Source: Hyaloperonospora brassicae | Lineage: Eukaryota; Oomycota; Peronosporomycetes; Peronosporales; Peronosporaceae | Assembly (NCBI GenBank): GCA_947650285.1 | Contig: CANTFL010000072.1 | Location: 1-64,000, forward strand | Direction: 5' to 3' | Length of the DNA: 64,000 nucleotides | In this document: one piece after another, positions 34,512 through 45,111 of the stretch | Numbering within the stretch: position 1 is the stretch's first letter | Layout of the letters: each line of letters begins with the position of its first letter | Notes under the pieces: model-generated | Database searches by the model: none | Told to the model about the DNA's origin: nothing | What the model saw: only the letters and a program-made list of their open reading frames with translations | Program-made: the position numbers and the translations under genes

Positions 34512-36392
34512 TGTTGTGAATTCAATCTCACAAAATCGCTTATGTGAGTGTCGATTTTCCACTTGCCCAGAATAGACGGCTCATAGAGGAAATTCTCCGA
34601 TCCGTGCCTTGTAGTATAGCTGTGCTCACCTTGTCTACCCGTCGGTTGGGCTGGCCTGGGCTCTTCGTAACGGCCTTGGGAGATGTCGATCTCGCTGAGA
34701 GGTTGGGTTGAGAGTTCGCTTCCGGCGTGGGAATCTTCACACCACGAACGGGGGTTCTGCGATCATGATCTTGATTTTGGTTTACACCGATTTCGATCTG
34801 TACTCGGGATCGGGGTATTTGCTGAGCGGAAATCTTCACTCAGCAAATGATAGTCCTGCGTCGATCTTGCCTTGGGATCAGTCCGATCTGGTCTCGGGAT
34901 CGGCCGGTCTTGCTGGAAGTGCGCAATGTGGGCAGATCGGTGTCTTGTTTCGCCAAAATGAAACGTGCCGATCTGTCCGGTAAATCGCTTCAGTCTTGCT
35001 CGGTCTTATCTTGAACTGCTTGTCCAGATCTTCTGACCACTCGAGCTGTTTCGCGATCTTGTAACCAAAATCCTTTTCCGTTACCGTTGTTAGCTGCTAT
35101 TCTAGTGGTTGAGTCGAGTTGAGTTACCCTAACCCCACCTTGGCCAAACGATCAAAATTGAGTACACGAAACGGCGCGGCAAAGTTTTTTGATCGACGGG
35201 AGGCAAAATATCCTGCCCGGAAGAGAAGTCTGCGACGTGCTTTGTTTGTTAAAGCGGTAACTGTTTTATTATCCAAACAAATCAATAGCAATCATATCCT
35301 GAGGCCTATTTCAAACTGTAGGTCACTCTCCAATCCGATATCACCTTTCAGCTTGATCGCCCCATTGAACATGTGACGAAATTTCATGGCCTGTACTTGA
35401 GAGATAGCGCCAATATCCCCGATACCGTGCCTAAATTCCCAAAAGAGACCAAATTCCAAATACTATACCAAATCCCCATTTTTGGTACCAAAACGTCCGA
35501 AATCGTACTTAAGTGCCAAATGTGCCTAAATCCATTTTGCGACGTCAAATCAACCGGCTTCCACTGGCTCTTTCGGTCTGAAATTTTTTGCGACATCACT
35601 CATGGACCTTCAACACACATATTTATCATGATCCCAATGTCTCATCAGCGATATATCTATAATCAAGAGGGAACATGACTGATCTGATGCCCAAATTTGA
35701 GATCGTTGAGATCAACACGGCAAAATTCAGCAGTAGAAGTTCTTCTATTCATTGTAAGTGCTCCAATAATATTCTATAGTGTTTATCTGGCCCACGAGAC
35801 TCTCCACATAGCTCCCTGGACCTCCACGAGTATCCACGTTTCCAGATCGGGCTATAATTAACCTAAATCAGTACTTCCATTGTGAGATCGGTAAAGAGTA
35901 TTACCGATCTGCAGTATATTACACCTTCGTCCCAGAGTCATATCGCAGAGAATCACCTGGTCCATGATGCATCTTTCCATAATGACTTGGCCATAATATC
36001 CACGACCGTTGCCAAACGTATCCTTCTCCTTGACCAACCTTCCAGTAAATTATATGACTTCGTCCCACTTCCTTGTCCCAGATCGCTCTATACGTATCCT
36101 TCTCCTTGACTATCATTCAGGTAATTGTATGACTTCGTCCAACTTCCTCGTCTCCGATAGTTCCATGGAAATCATTCTATTGGTCGTCTTGGCCCAGATC
36201 GCTCTGTCCCCGGTCGTTCCATATCCATCAGTTTGGCGACAGTTAGATCGGATCGCCGATCCCCTTTGAGATCGATTTCCCTCTCCTTATTAGGTCGCCA
36301 GGTCCTTTGATATCATTTTACACCAGTAAGTGACATTCTAACTGGGTGGTCACCGATCCACGTCCCATCATTTGATCCGCGACTTTACCATA
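34512..36392 (-). mobile_element. Family 2 5' LTR, copy 2
   Basis: Minus strand from 36392 (TATGGTAAAGTCGCGG) to 34512 (ending ACAACA before the primer site). Very similar to 61117-62833; for example the stretch at 35150-35290 (ACGAAACGGCGCGGCAAAG, then CTTTGTTTGTTAAAGCGG) is nearly identical. Upstream it abuts gypsy C integrase (36393), downstream its own gag. The last bases differ from the TGTGG/CCACA consensus of the family. Confidence 0.8.
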
Positions 36393-38150
36393 TATCTGTC
36401 GACGTCAGTCACTGACCTCATCTGTACGGCTTACGCCAGCTATGAACACTCTGTAGCTATGCTACTTGCTTTCAGAAGCGACGATTTCAAGGACTTAGAC
36501 ATAGAATTGTCGGCATAATTACGTGCGAGGCTACATCGATCTTTTTTATTGATCAAGGCCTGTTGTGCTATAGCACGGATATTGAGAATGCCCCTCGTAT
36601 CGTTGTCCCTCATGATTTGGAATTGAAGTATCGGATCTTCTATGAGCCACATGATACTGCGTTGAGTGGTCATCTCAATCGTGAAAAGACTTATATCACA
36701 ATGATTTTGGTGGCACAAACTCTGTAAATAGTTCGGTCGTAATGAGACATATGGCTCAATTCTATTGGTGGCACAAAATCTATATATAATTCAGCAATTA
36801 TGTGCTTACGCGTGACATGTGCTAACGAGTGAAACCCTCATTTCACGCGGGCGCACCGCTGGATAGTTTGCCTCTATCCAAGGGGTGTTGGGAGTCCATC
36901 AGCATGGACTTCTTGATCGATTTGTCGAAAGAATTGCAATGTCAATACGGGTATTGTGGTCTTTGTTGACCGTTTGAGCAAAATGGCTTACTTATCGGCG
37001 GTGCTGAACTCTATCGATGGTGAAGCTATAGCAACGCTGTTAATCGTTCGAATTTTACGACATCACAGTTTGCCTGTGGAAAAATTTTCGGATCGAGATC
37101 CTGGCTTCATGCGAAGTTTTGGAAGTCCAGATTTAAGATGCTCCTTACACAATCAGACATGTCTAAGCTGATCATCCGCAGACAGATGGTCAAACCTAGC
37201 GCGTGAATCGCATTATCAGTGACATCTTCCGCAGTAGTTGCGCTGAAATACTGAAACGATTAGTTCGATGCTTCGGGTTGTTTTGTTCGCATTGAACAAC
37301 GCCGTACATGCCCCCACCGGCTGTACACCGTTTTACCTGAATGGTCTGTCACATCCTCGCGTTTCATGAACGCTATTACTACGTAAACTAGGGCTCGCTG
37401 GGGGAGGGGTAGCCGATTGACCTGCTGATATCAGCCCTGTGGCTGTTAAAAAGCAGGTAAGCGAGTTTTTCGCAACCCGATTGAATGTCTTAAGACATGT
37501 GCGTGACGCACTAGATGATAGACAATACATACAAAAGGAACAAGCAGATGTCAAATGCACAGGTTGTGCTGAACGTTTTGAGGTCGGAGACCAATTTCTA
37601 CTCAATGCTAAAACCTTCCTAACGAATGTTGTATCCGCTGTACCCAAGACAAAGTTGCGTCCGCACTTTATCGGACCATTCACAGTCGTTAATAATACGG
37701 GACTTGCGTATACGCTCAACCTTCCGCGCAATAAGCGCACACATCTAGTGTTCTACGTTGACTTACTTTGGCCGTATCGGGATCGGATCCACGTGAACTT
37801 GGAGGCGCTTGCGCCACAGAATTTGGCCTTGCAATCGGCTGCTGAATCTGAATCGGGGTGTCTAGCTGGGCCTCCATCCGTGTTTGGCCCAGCTCTACCA
37901 TCTGAAGACGAGCTTACGTCGCGTCAAGCGCACTCTCGGTCTTACCCAAGGTGTCGCGGAGACAGCTCACTTCGTGACGCACCTCTTCAAGCTCGTCCTT
38001 CGGTTTATTGACCACTACCGACTCTGCACGATGAGCAAGGGATCAGCCACTTTCTCGTGGAGTGACTCCTGAAAAAGACGTCGTCGTCAGGGTCAATACC
38101 AGTGTCTGGTGAAGTGGCGAGGGTACCCGGGGTCGGAGAGCTCATAGGAG
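36393..38150 (+). pseudogene. Gypsy C integrase and chromodomain, broken
   Basis: Plus strand pieces in order: VTDLICTAYASYEHSVAM (36410); FFIDQGLLCYSTDIENAPRI and VVPHDLELKYRIFYEPHDTA, then SGHLNREKTY (H2C2 zinc domain, His positions visible); core VVFVDRLSKMAYLSAV (36956 on), FSDRDPGFM, and after frame changes FALNNAVHAPTGCTPFYLNG (37285-37345). An open piece at 37439-38011 has VAVKKQVSEFFATRLNVLRH, KLRPHFIGPFTVV, GLAYTLNLPRNKRTHLVFYV and DLLWPYR. A chromodomain relic follows at 38050-38150 (CLVKWRGYPGSESS then a stop). It starts directly at the outer end of a family 2 LTR. Confidence 0.85.
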
Positions 38151-38659
38151 TTTGTGGTACCCCTTCGGCAGGATTACCCATATGCCTAAGCTATTTTTGA
38201 GCATACCAACAAGGGTCATCCTGCGACAGAGAACGCTTCGCACTCATAGTGGTGGAATCATGTGGGTTGTTGTTCATCGCTTGACCATCACTCACATCTA
38301 CCGGTACAGCCGTGCAATTGGCCTCTGGTCTTAATCTTGGCGTAGTCATACCAAAGCTTTCGATATAGACTAACGTCTGCCACATTGGCACTCAATCTTA
38401 GAGCTACCACGCTGCTAAGGTGTCCTATATGATACACCTGGAGAACAAACGCACTATTTTCTTCCTCCTGTCATTCGAATGCGAGTGGAGGATTGGTATA
38501 CATTTGATCGGTGAAACCAGTGCGCCCCGCGCTTGCGTGTCAAGTTTCTCCTTGTATTGACTTTGAGTAAAAAATATGGCTGCAGGTACTTCTCGCGAAG
38601 TGCCTGTAGACTCGCATCCCCTTTATGAGATATGTGTCCAGTGCCAATGGCCCACGTTG
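38151..38659. other. Unassigned sequence
   Basis: No coding match or repeat recognised after the chromodomain relic. It may hold the decayed 3' end of gypsy C. Confidence 0.3.
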
Positions 38660-39028
38660 CTATTTAGCCTGCCGTTTGGCGTTAACGTTTTTTACATTGG
38701 ATGAAGTAAACACATATCTACGGTGACTTTTACGGGTTGCAGCAAGCTGCGAATCGCACCGAGCGATTTTTTCTTGCTGTATAGCCAACTGCAGTCGCTC
38801 ATCGAGTGAATTGCTGATGATGGCATCGCTCATATTGATTTTTTGATGCTGCGCCGAGGGCGCGTTAAGTTTTCCACGTTCGTCGAAGTGATTTGATGCT
38901 GTAAGAGGCTTTGCCTGAAGCCCAAATGAGTTAGACTTTGTACCTTCTTGGTACTGGACATTGGTATCGCTACCTTTGTTCACCCCCCCACTCGTGGTCG
39001 AGATAAGACGAAAGAGTCCGAGACTCAT
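38660..39028 (-). CDS. Hypothetical protein, 122 aa
   Basis: An ATG-started minus-strand ORF with no recognised domain. It is polar and Ser/Gln/Lys-rich, with a possible short helix (LDERLQLAIQQEKIARCDSQ, residues about 77-96) and a basic C-terminal end (NVNAKRQAK). No signal peptide or membrane segment. It could be a fragment of a larger gene or chance; there is no second copy in the window to compare. Confidence 0.25.
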   Translation of the reverse strand: MSLGLFRLISTTSGGVNKGSDTNVQYQEGTKSNSFGLQAKPLTASNHFDERGKLNAPSAQHQKINMSDAIISNSLDERLQLAIQQEKIARCDSQLAATRKSHRRYVFTSSNVKNVNAKRQAK

Positions 39029-40993
39029 GGGGTGACGATGCCATGGTTTGAGGCTTTAACAACCGTGAGGTCAAGCGCACCTACCGTCCTCTTCGAGAAT
39101 ATGATTTGATTGAATTTTCGAGGTAACGTCAGTCTGATAGGGGAGGGTGTAACGGGGATACACAACGTGTATGGTTCACACAAGAGACGGAGACCCATTA
39201 AAAATGAAATTGGAACACCAACTTTAAGTTGTTGGGGGCTGACGTGTCAGCCACCGAAATACGTGACCTTTTAGGAGATGCTAATTAGAACATTAGCGTT
39301 AGATTAAGTACGTTCGTCTTTCGATAAAAGAAGAAATATAGTTCAGTTCCCCTTTGATCTCTTTATGACACGTGTTTTTGATATCGTTAATAGTCTATCA
39401 TACGCCTTGTTAAGGCAGCTACTCTTAGAGCACTTTGTGCTGTGATTTTCTAAATCGTTTGGTACTCTGGAACAGAGAAAGTAAGCTCTCTGCGCTTGTT
39501 GACTCTCCGAGCAGGGTTCTTTAACCAAAGTTGCTCGTAGGGTGTTGAGTCTTCATCTAACTCAAGGAGCTTTGTAATTTTGCTACACTTGCGACATACG
39601 ACAATCTTGCTTATTCGGATCGTATGAATAAATAGTGGGGAAAAAGGGACTTAGAGTGCCAATAGAGTTGTTGATATGAGCAGAACTCAGTCTTGGACTG
39701 CATTATTAAGCTACGGGTACCGTTGGACGATGCAGATGGTTCACTGACCGAGATAAACTTGTAAAATGACCGACATGACAATGTCGGAAGCGTGTCGGTG
39801 ACCGGCTCATTGTTATCGTCGGTGAGGCACTGGGCGCCCGTAACCTACTAAGAGTCAATCAGTGGAAGCGATTAAATGAAGCTTAATGCTGCAGGAATAA
39901 TCCGTTTAACTTATCGAAGTCTAGCTATAAAGATCCTGGATCCTTGAAGTCTTCGTGTGCAATAAGCACAAATTACGAATGGATGATAAACGAAAGGCGG
40001 AGGCTCACGTTGAGTTGGCGCACTTAACCAATTTTGCGATGACATGCACTGAACGCTGCATACTATATATATAGTGTACGGTGCACGAGGATAAGGCTGT
40101 GTTTGCCAAAATGTAACTATGTCCTTGTAGTCTAGACGGCAAACCGACAAAGCTAGAGACCTCTGATCTTGCATGATGTTTACTATTATCTTCTCTATTT
40201 CGGTCATTCTATGCCCCTTCTATGAATGACTAGAGCCGGCCGCTCAATTTAACGACAGCAGCCCAAGTATCGCGCCACAAATACAGAAAGGCAAAAGCAG
40301 GAAAGTATCTGCTGCGACACTACGTCCGTACGCGCATTACACGTCACATAAGAGCGATGACAGCATTATTGTGACAGCTTTGCTGCTATAGCTTACCTCC
40401 ATATCCCTATCTGTGGTGAAGGACAGCAAAGCATGCTGCAGATCATGAGCGTAACAATTGCTAGGCATGAGGTTATCACAGGTGACAACGTTGCGATTGT
40501 CGTGTCGAAATTGCAAATGGCCATAGAACGCTTTCTTTGCGGTCAATAGTCGCTTTGTGGTTTAGTCAGCCACTGGGATACATAATTTCTTGCGACAACA
40601 ACAACGCATTTAAAAACAACGTTGTAGAAGCTTTATTTGTCCTATATTTCTAGCGCAATTTCAAATTTTCCTGTTGATAATCAGCATGGTGATGATGCCA
40701 TACAGGTATAATCTTTCTCGTACAAGATCAAATGTTTAAACCAGTAGAATGAATGTGGCTGCGACACACAGGTACAGTCGTATATGTTTTTGATCGCTAG
40801 GTCAGGTACGGACGCGGGTTTGAATGTATCGGCCGTCTGGCGCTTAGTCTTTTTGGCGGACACAATATGAGTATATTAAAGCAATTTTATGGAGGTCATT
40901 AGTTCCCACGACACTCATGCTAATCTATACCTACCTATTCGAAGCGACAAAGAGATAATTAGGAATGCAATCCCTAAGTTTTACTGGCCATCA
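39029..40993. other. Unassigned intergenic sequence
   Basis: Downstream side of the effector gene (which reads leftward and ends at 40994). Only short ORFs without features; no repeat family recognised. Confidence 0.4.
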
Positions 40994-41995
40994 CTAAACT
41001 TTACTCAACTCTACATCATGTTTCCTCGCTAGACTCGCTTGTTGTGATTTTAACCGATTCTCTGTCGCCAGAAGAGCTGAAAAGTAGCGCGCAGCATATG
41101 TACCCCAGTCGTTTCGAGATTGAAGTGCGATGGACGTCATGTAGCTCGGAGCTTTCGCTAACTCTGTTTCTCTTTCTCGGAACAAAAGAGCCTTTGCCTC
41201 GAAATCTTCGATTGCAAACTCTTTGCGCTTCTGTCGATAATACCTGATGTACCTATGCCACTCGATTATAAGAGGCTTAAGTTCAGTCAGATCACCAGAT
41301 TCCAGACCGAGTAGACCGAAAAGTTCAATTGGGCCCGCATCTAGCTTATTCCACACATCCGACATGTGCTCTGAGAATTGCAAACGTTGCAAAACTAGCT
41401 CTCTGATCAGTGGCACTGCGTGAGATTCGAAGTTTTTCATCCCATGAAGCGACACGAGTGCGCGCGCTACGTCCAAAGGATCTCTTAAGATCAGCAAAAC
41501 TTTGATCAATTCTACGTCGAAAACGTGCGAATCACGTGAATGCGTTTGAGCATTTTTAGACACCAACTCCGCGAGCTTGTCCACGTCCAAGGTTCCTTTA
41601 CATTTGGCGAGCTCCCAAAAGCTTTTGGTCCGGGTCAGAGTCTCTGCGTCCCAGCCCCAAGTTTGCCATTTGGAACAGATTGCTTCCAGCTTTTCCCCGA
41701 TCGCCACCATAACCCGCTCCACCATCGTCCCCTCCATCCGCTCCTCGCGATTGATTTCTGTGCGGGAAGTCGCGTCTACCATTGTGTCCTTCGACCTTGA
41801 TGGACTATTAGCACTCGACACGGTCCAGGCGTCGTTCAATGGGTCCTGAGGAAGCGTAACGTCCTGGATGGGATCGGCCTCGTCGATGCGTGTGACAGTC
41901 GCATTACGCGCAGGAGAAGCTGCCAGTTTGCCGTCGGTTGGCAAGCTTACGAGAAGGGTGCCGAAGGCCGCTAGCAAACGACAACGACTGCGCAT
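40994..41995 (-). CDS. Secreted WY-domain effector candidate (RxLR-like), 333 aa
   Basis: Predicted secreted protein of the oomycete effector class, which acts inside or around host plant cells. The ATG at 41995 is chosen because it opens a classic signal peptide (MRSRCR, then hydrophobic LLAAFGTLLVSL at residues 7-18) and has an initiator-like site 22 bases upstream; the frame extends to 42037 only from a TTG. Residues 22-77 are polar. A degenerate RxLR-dEER-like patch, RTEI at 78-81 and REER at 83-86, follows. The C-terminal part is helical. Residues 215-253 fit the WY pattern: W215, GPIELFGLLGLESGDL, then LKPLIIEWHRYIRYY with W246 and Y249/Y252/Y253. W110, W113 and W127 may mark a first unit. 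The canonical RxLR is absent. No intron or break is seen. Neighbours are transposons, as usual for such genes. The host target cannot be inferred. Confidence 0.7.
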   Translation of the reverse strand: MRSRCRLLAAFGTLLVSLPTDGKLAASPARNATVTRIDEADPIQDVTLPQDPLNDAWTVSSANSPSRSKDTMVDATSRTEINREERMEGTMVERVMVAIGEKLEAICSKWQTWGWDAETLTRTKSFWELAKCKGTLDVDKLAELVSKNAQTHSRDSHVFDVELIKVLLILRDPLDVARALVSLHGMKNFESHAVPLIRELVLQRLQFSEHMSDVWNKLDAGPIELFGLLGLESGDLTELKPLIIEWHRYIRYYRQKRKEFAIEDFEAKALLFRERETELAKAPSYMTSIALQSRNDWGTYAARYFSALLATENRLKSQQASLARKHDVELSKV

Positions 41996-42016
41996 ATTAC
42001 CGTGTGGGTTGCTGCC

Positions 42017-42035
42017 GGCAGATTGCAGAGTGAGC
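42017..42035 (-). promoter_or_regulatory. Oomycete initiator (Inr)-like core promoter
   Basis: Minus strand GCTCACTCTGCAATCTGCC. Against the published oomycete initiator consensus GCTCATTYYNCAWTTTNYY, 17 of 19 positions fit (T to C at positions 6 and 15). It ends 22 bases before the ATG at 41995, so the transcript would have a short leader, which is normal in oomycetes. Confidence 0.65.
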
Positions 42036-42039
42036 AACG

Positions 42040-43558
42040 TCTAAGTCGCTTTTTTCGATGACAGTGCGTTTACATTTCTCACTCCTGACATTTTACGACA
42101 AAAACATGACCTGATTTTTTGCTGGAGTCCTACAGACCTTGTCACATGGGTGGACACCAGGCGTCAGCGCGTTCGTGCATGGACTCCTGCAGTGTTAACG
42201 TCCAGCCAGACAGTTGAAGTTCATAGCACGGTCACTACACTGCTTTTTCCCTCATTGACGGGAACACCTGGTCGTAAAAATCACGCCTCATCAACAAAAA
42301 AACGTCCGCCTGGCCGAGTGCTTTTTCTATTGTTGACAGGGTCGCTCAAAACAAACTCATTCTCATCGTGGCCCTCGGCGTTAAACAAGCTACAGTATAC
42401 CTCTGGATGAGCTTGTTGGATGACGTTAGCACCAAAGGTGAGATAATGTCCTGCACATATCAGCTAATTGCGAAACAATGAACGCGTGATGAACAATACG
42501 AGCACCCTTCTGGACAAATATAGAGCACCACACGAAAAGGAAATTGCTTATATAATCGCGAAAATAAATCGGGCACCTAAAGATGGGGAGAACGAGAGGT
42601 ATTTAGGTGCGTCTATTGACAGGTTGAAGTGTACTAGAATGACTGAATCTGATGAGCTAAGAATTGTGACCTGGAGCAGGGACCAAATAGTGGGCTTTAG
42701 AATAGGCAAATGGCAATGTAAAGGCGTTAAATGGCGAAGTAAAGGCGTTTATAACCGGTCTGCCCAAGCCAGGGTCATGCGTTAAGGTTATCTCAGTGCA
42801 TCGTTGCCCGATGCAGCTGAGGGATGGCAAAAGTGTACATTTTAGAGGCCAGATTCCATAGATCGATCGCTGACGGTGTCGACTCTACGTGTGCGGTATT
42901 CACAATAACTATTTTGAGTTATATCAATAATTTTTATGCATCGAGCTTACGCCACGCGCCATAATCAATTGCCGCATTCGTGACCACGATTGATGATTAA
43001 ATAGGAATTGTTGAGCTGATCTAGGGAAAGGGTAGCAAAGTTTGGCGTGATCCTTTCCTCCCACTCTTATTGCCAAAAAGTTCTTGCGGTGTGCAGCACG
43101 CTAGTGCGCAGCTGCCAAGGAGGTGGCAAGGACTAAAGAAGCATATGCATGCTGGGTGATCTCTCGGCCTGCAGCGTTAAAAGCCGCAGGTACACGTATT
43201 GATGCACGACGTGAAGATGATTACATCGCCATTGTGCTCGTGCGTTCGGACGAGTCAATGATGCATCCGACTCGGCGCTTCGATTTTCGACTGGGCGGCA
43301 AAGTCGGTATCGACGGCACCGGCTTGTTGTGACTGCCTAGAAGATTTGCTAGCGCCACGATATTGTTGAATGGTCTGATGACTCGATATTACTTATTATA
43401 AAACTTCTGTGACAATCTGCCCTCACAAAACTTTCACCACTGTCAAATATTAAAGCCCGATTATGTACAACCTCTCACACTCCAAATGTCACAATCAGGG
43501 CCTTTTTGACCTCCATATAGGAATGCTAGACCAAAAAAGACAAATTACACGAGTAAAT
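42040..43558. other. Upstream region of the effector gene; unassigned
   Basis: Holds two plus-strand ORFs (42468-42785, Arg/Lys-rich, 105 codons; and about 43123-43332, 69 codons) with no domain or start context that I can support. No repeat recognised. Confidence 0.35.
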
Positions 43559-43700
43559 CTCAAAACCAGTATTACAAATGTACAAAAGTCCCAAAACCAG
43601 TACTATACTCAACTCAAGTGTAAAAAACACTAGATAGTGTCAACCACATTATACTTAACTGCAACATGGAATAAGAAACTGCTTGATTGCTAGGGATAGG
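43559..43700 (+). repeat. Left terminal inverted repeat of the 1.55-kb element
   Basis: Partner of 44970-45111. The longest identical run includes CCAAAACCAGTACTATACTC and continues with AACTCAAGT. Confidence 0.8.
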
Positions 43701-43879
43701 CGAGGCGGCAGCAAGTAACTCCTACATTGGCAGGAAGTTAGGCAGGAAGTGAGGCGACAAGCAAAGTAAATATACATTTTTGGCCTTTTTGCGCCCGGTG
43801 TTTACTTTCTAAATAGCTACCAGCTACCATCGTGTCTCTATTAAATCGTCTTGTTTCGCAGCCCTAATTAAGGTTGGCA

Positions 43880-44800
43880 TTGTACTGTTGATGGATTGTT
43901 CGACGCAGCTGGCGAGATGCCTTTGGGAACACGCGCGAGTAAAAGCGGTGGGCCCATCTCAAATGGGCCTGCGTACATCGTCAAGTGTTGCTCCTTTTGC
44001 GGTGCCATTATCTGCAGCTCGTGGTGCTCTAGTGGCGGCAGTGGCTGCTGGAACGCAACTGGTCCTTGTGGAGCTACGAATGCGCCAAATGAGACATTGA
44101 GCAGATCCCTTTTGACCTTCGCGAGATGTTGTTGCGAAGGCGGCTCTTATTAATGGAGGCTCGGGATGGAGGAATCTGCTGCTAATGGCGGTGGTCGCTC
44201 CAGCTCGATGTACGACGCGTGGAGGTACAACTTGTTTGACAGGTAGCAGTAGTCGTGGAGCGTGCGTTTGACCCGACACGTCGGGCCCCAGGCATTGGAG
44301 CCGGTGCACCGGGAATGACGCCAAGAATAGCCGAAGCAAACATCTGCCGCTCGTCGATGGTGCCATTTGCATCATCATCTTTTATGGAATCGTAGTTCTC
44401 GTAGTTGCTCGGGCTAGCGTACGCTTGCTGCGGTTGGATGTTGGGAAGACTGGGGAGGGTGCTGTCCCTGGCCGCCAAAGCGGCAATAGGTGGATGCGTA
44501 TCATACTTACCTTGTACCCGTAGATGCCCTAATTACATTGGTTATACGGATTGGGCAGGCTAGTGCCCACAGGTATGTAAGCTCCAGTTGGACCAGGTGC
44601 GAGGTTGTCGGGTGTGGGTATACCCATTGGGCCCCACACGTCCTTAACAACTCCGCGCTTTCCAGCATCGAAGCCCGTAATAGGGTCTGGGCCATTGGAC
44701 CGCCGAGACTAGGCGTGCCGCCCTGGCCACCGATGTTATCCCAATCGCTCACCCCGAACGATCCTTGCTGGTCCACAGAAGAAGATTGGTCGGACACGGA
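43880..44800 (-). pseudogene. Pro/Gly-rich gene fragment inside the inverted-repeat element
   Basis: Minus-strand pieces in changing frames read like one protein: KDVWGPMGIPTPDNLAPGPT and GAYIPVGTSLPNPYN (about 44650-44540); a segment from 44478 with LPSLPNIQPQQAYASPSNYE and MFASAILGVIPGAPAPMPGA; and DLLNVSFGAFVAPQGPVAFQ then QPLPPLEHHELQIMAP (about 44105-43990). A strong splice-donor-like AAGGTAAGTAT is present on the minus strand at about 44513-44503. No domain recognised. It could be a captured host gene fragment or the element's own decayed gene. Confidence 0.4.
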
Positions 44801-44969
44801 ATTCAAGGCTTCTACAGCTGCTTACATGACGATTCGAAAGAGGCACGGTAGGAGCTGGCAGCTAGATGAAATGTTAGCATTTGATACGAAAGGGCCAATC
44901 GAATGTATATCAACTTACTTGATGCCGCGCTTGCTGTTATTGCCTGATTCACTTACTACCCTCTCGCTC

Positions 44970-45111
44970 TCCCTAGCAATCAAGCAGTTTCTTGTCCCGT
45001 GTTGCAGTTTAGCTTAATGTGGTAGACACTATTTAGCGTGTTTTTATACTTGAGTTGAGTATAGTACTGGTTTTGGGACTTTTGTGCATTTGTGGTACTG
45101 GTTTCGAGTTA
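44970..45111 (-). repeat. Right terminal inverted repeat of the 1.55-kb element
   Basis: Inverse copy of 43559-43700; the outer end reads ACTGGTTTCGAG on the plus strand. Confidence 0.8.

Larger units (their letters stand above)
43559..45111. mobile_element. 1.55-kb element with ~140-bp terminal inverted repeats
   Basis: 43559-43700 (CTCAAAACCAGT, ACAAATGTACAAAAGTCC, then AAACTGCTTGATTGCTAGGG) is repeated in inverse orientation at 44970-45111 with about 85-90 percent identity by eye. Within each arm the word CAAAACCAGTA occurs twice, about 32 bases apart. The internal part (43760-44960) has no transposase motif. It carries minus-strand segments that look like pieces of a Pro/Gly-rich gene. 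No clear target duplication was found, so the exact ends and the superfamily are open. Confidence 0.7.
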
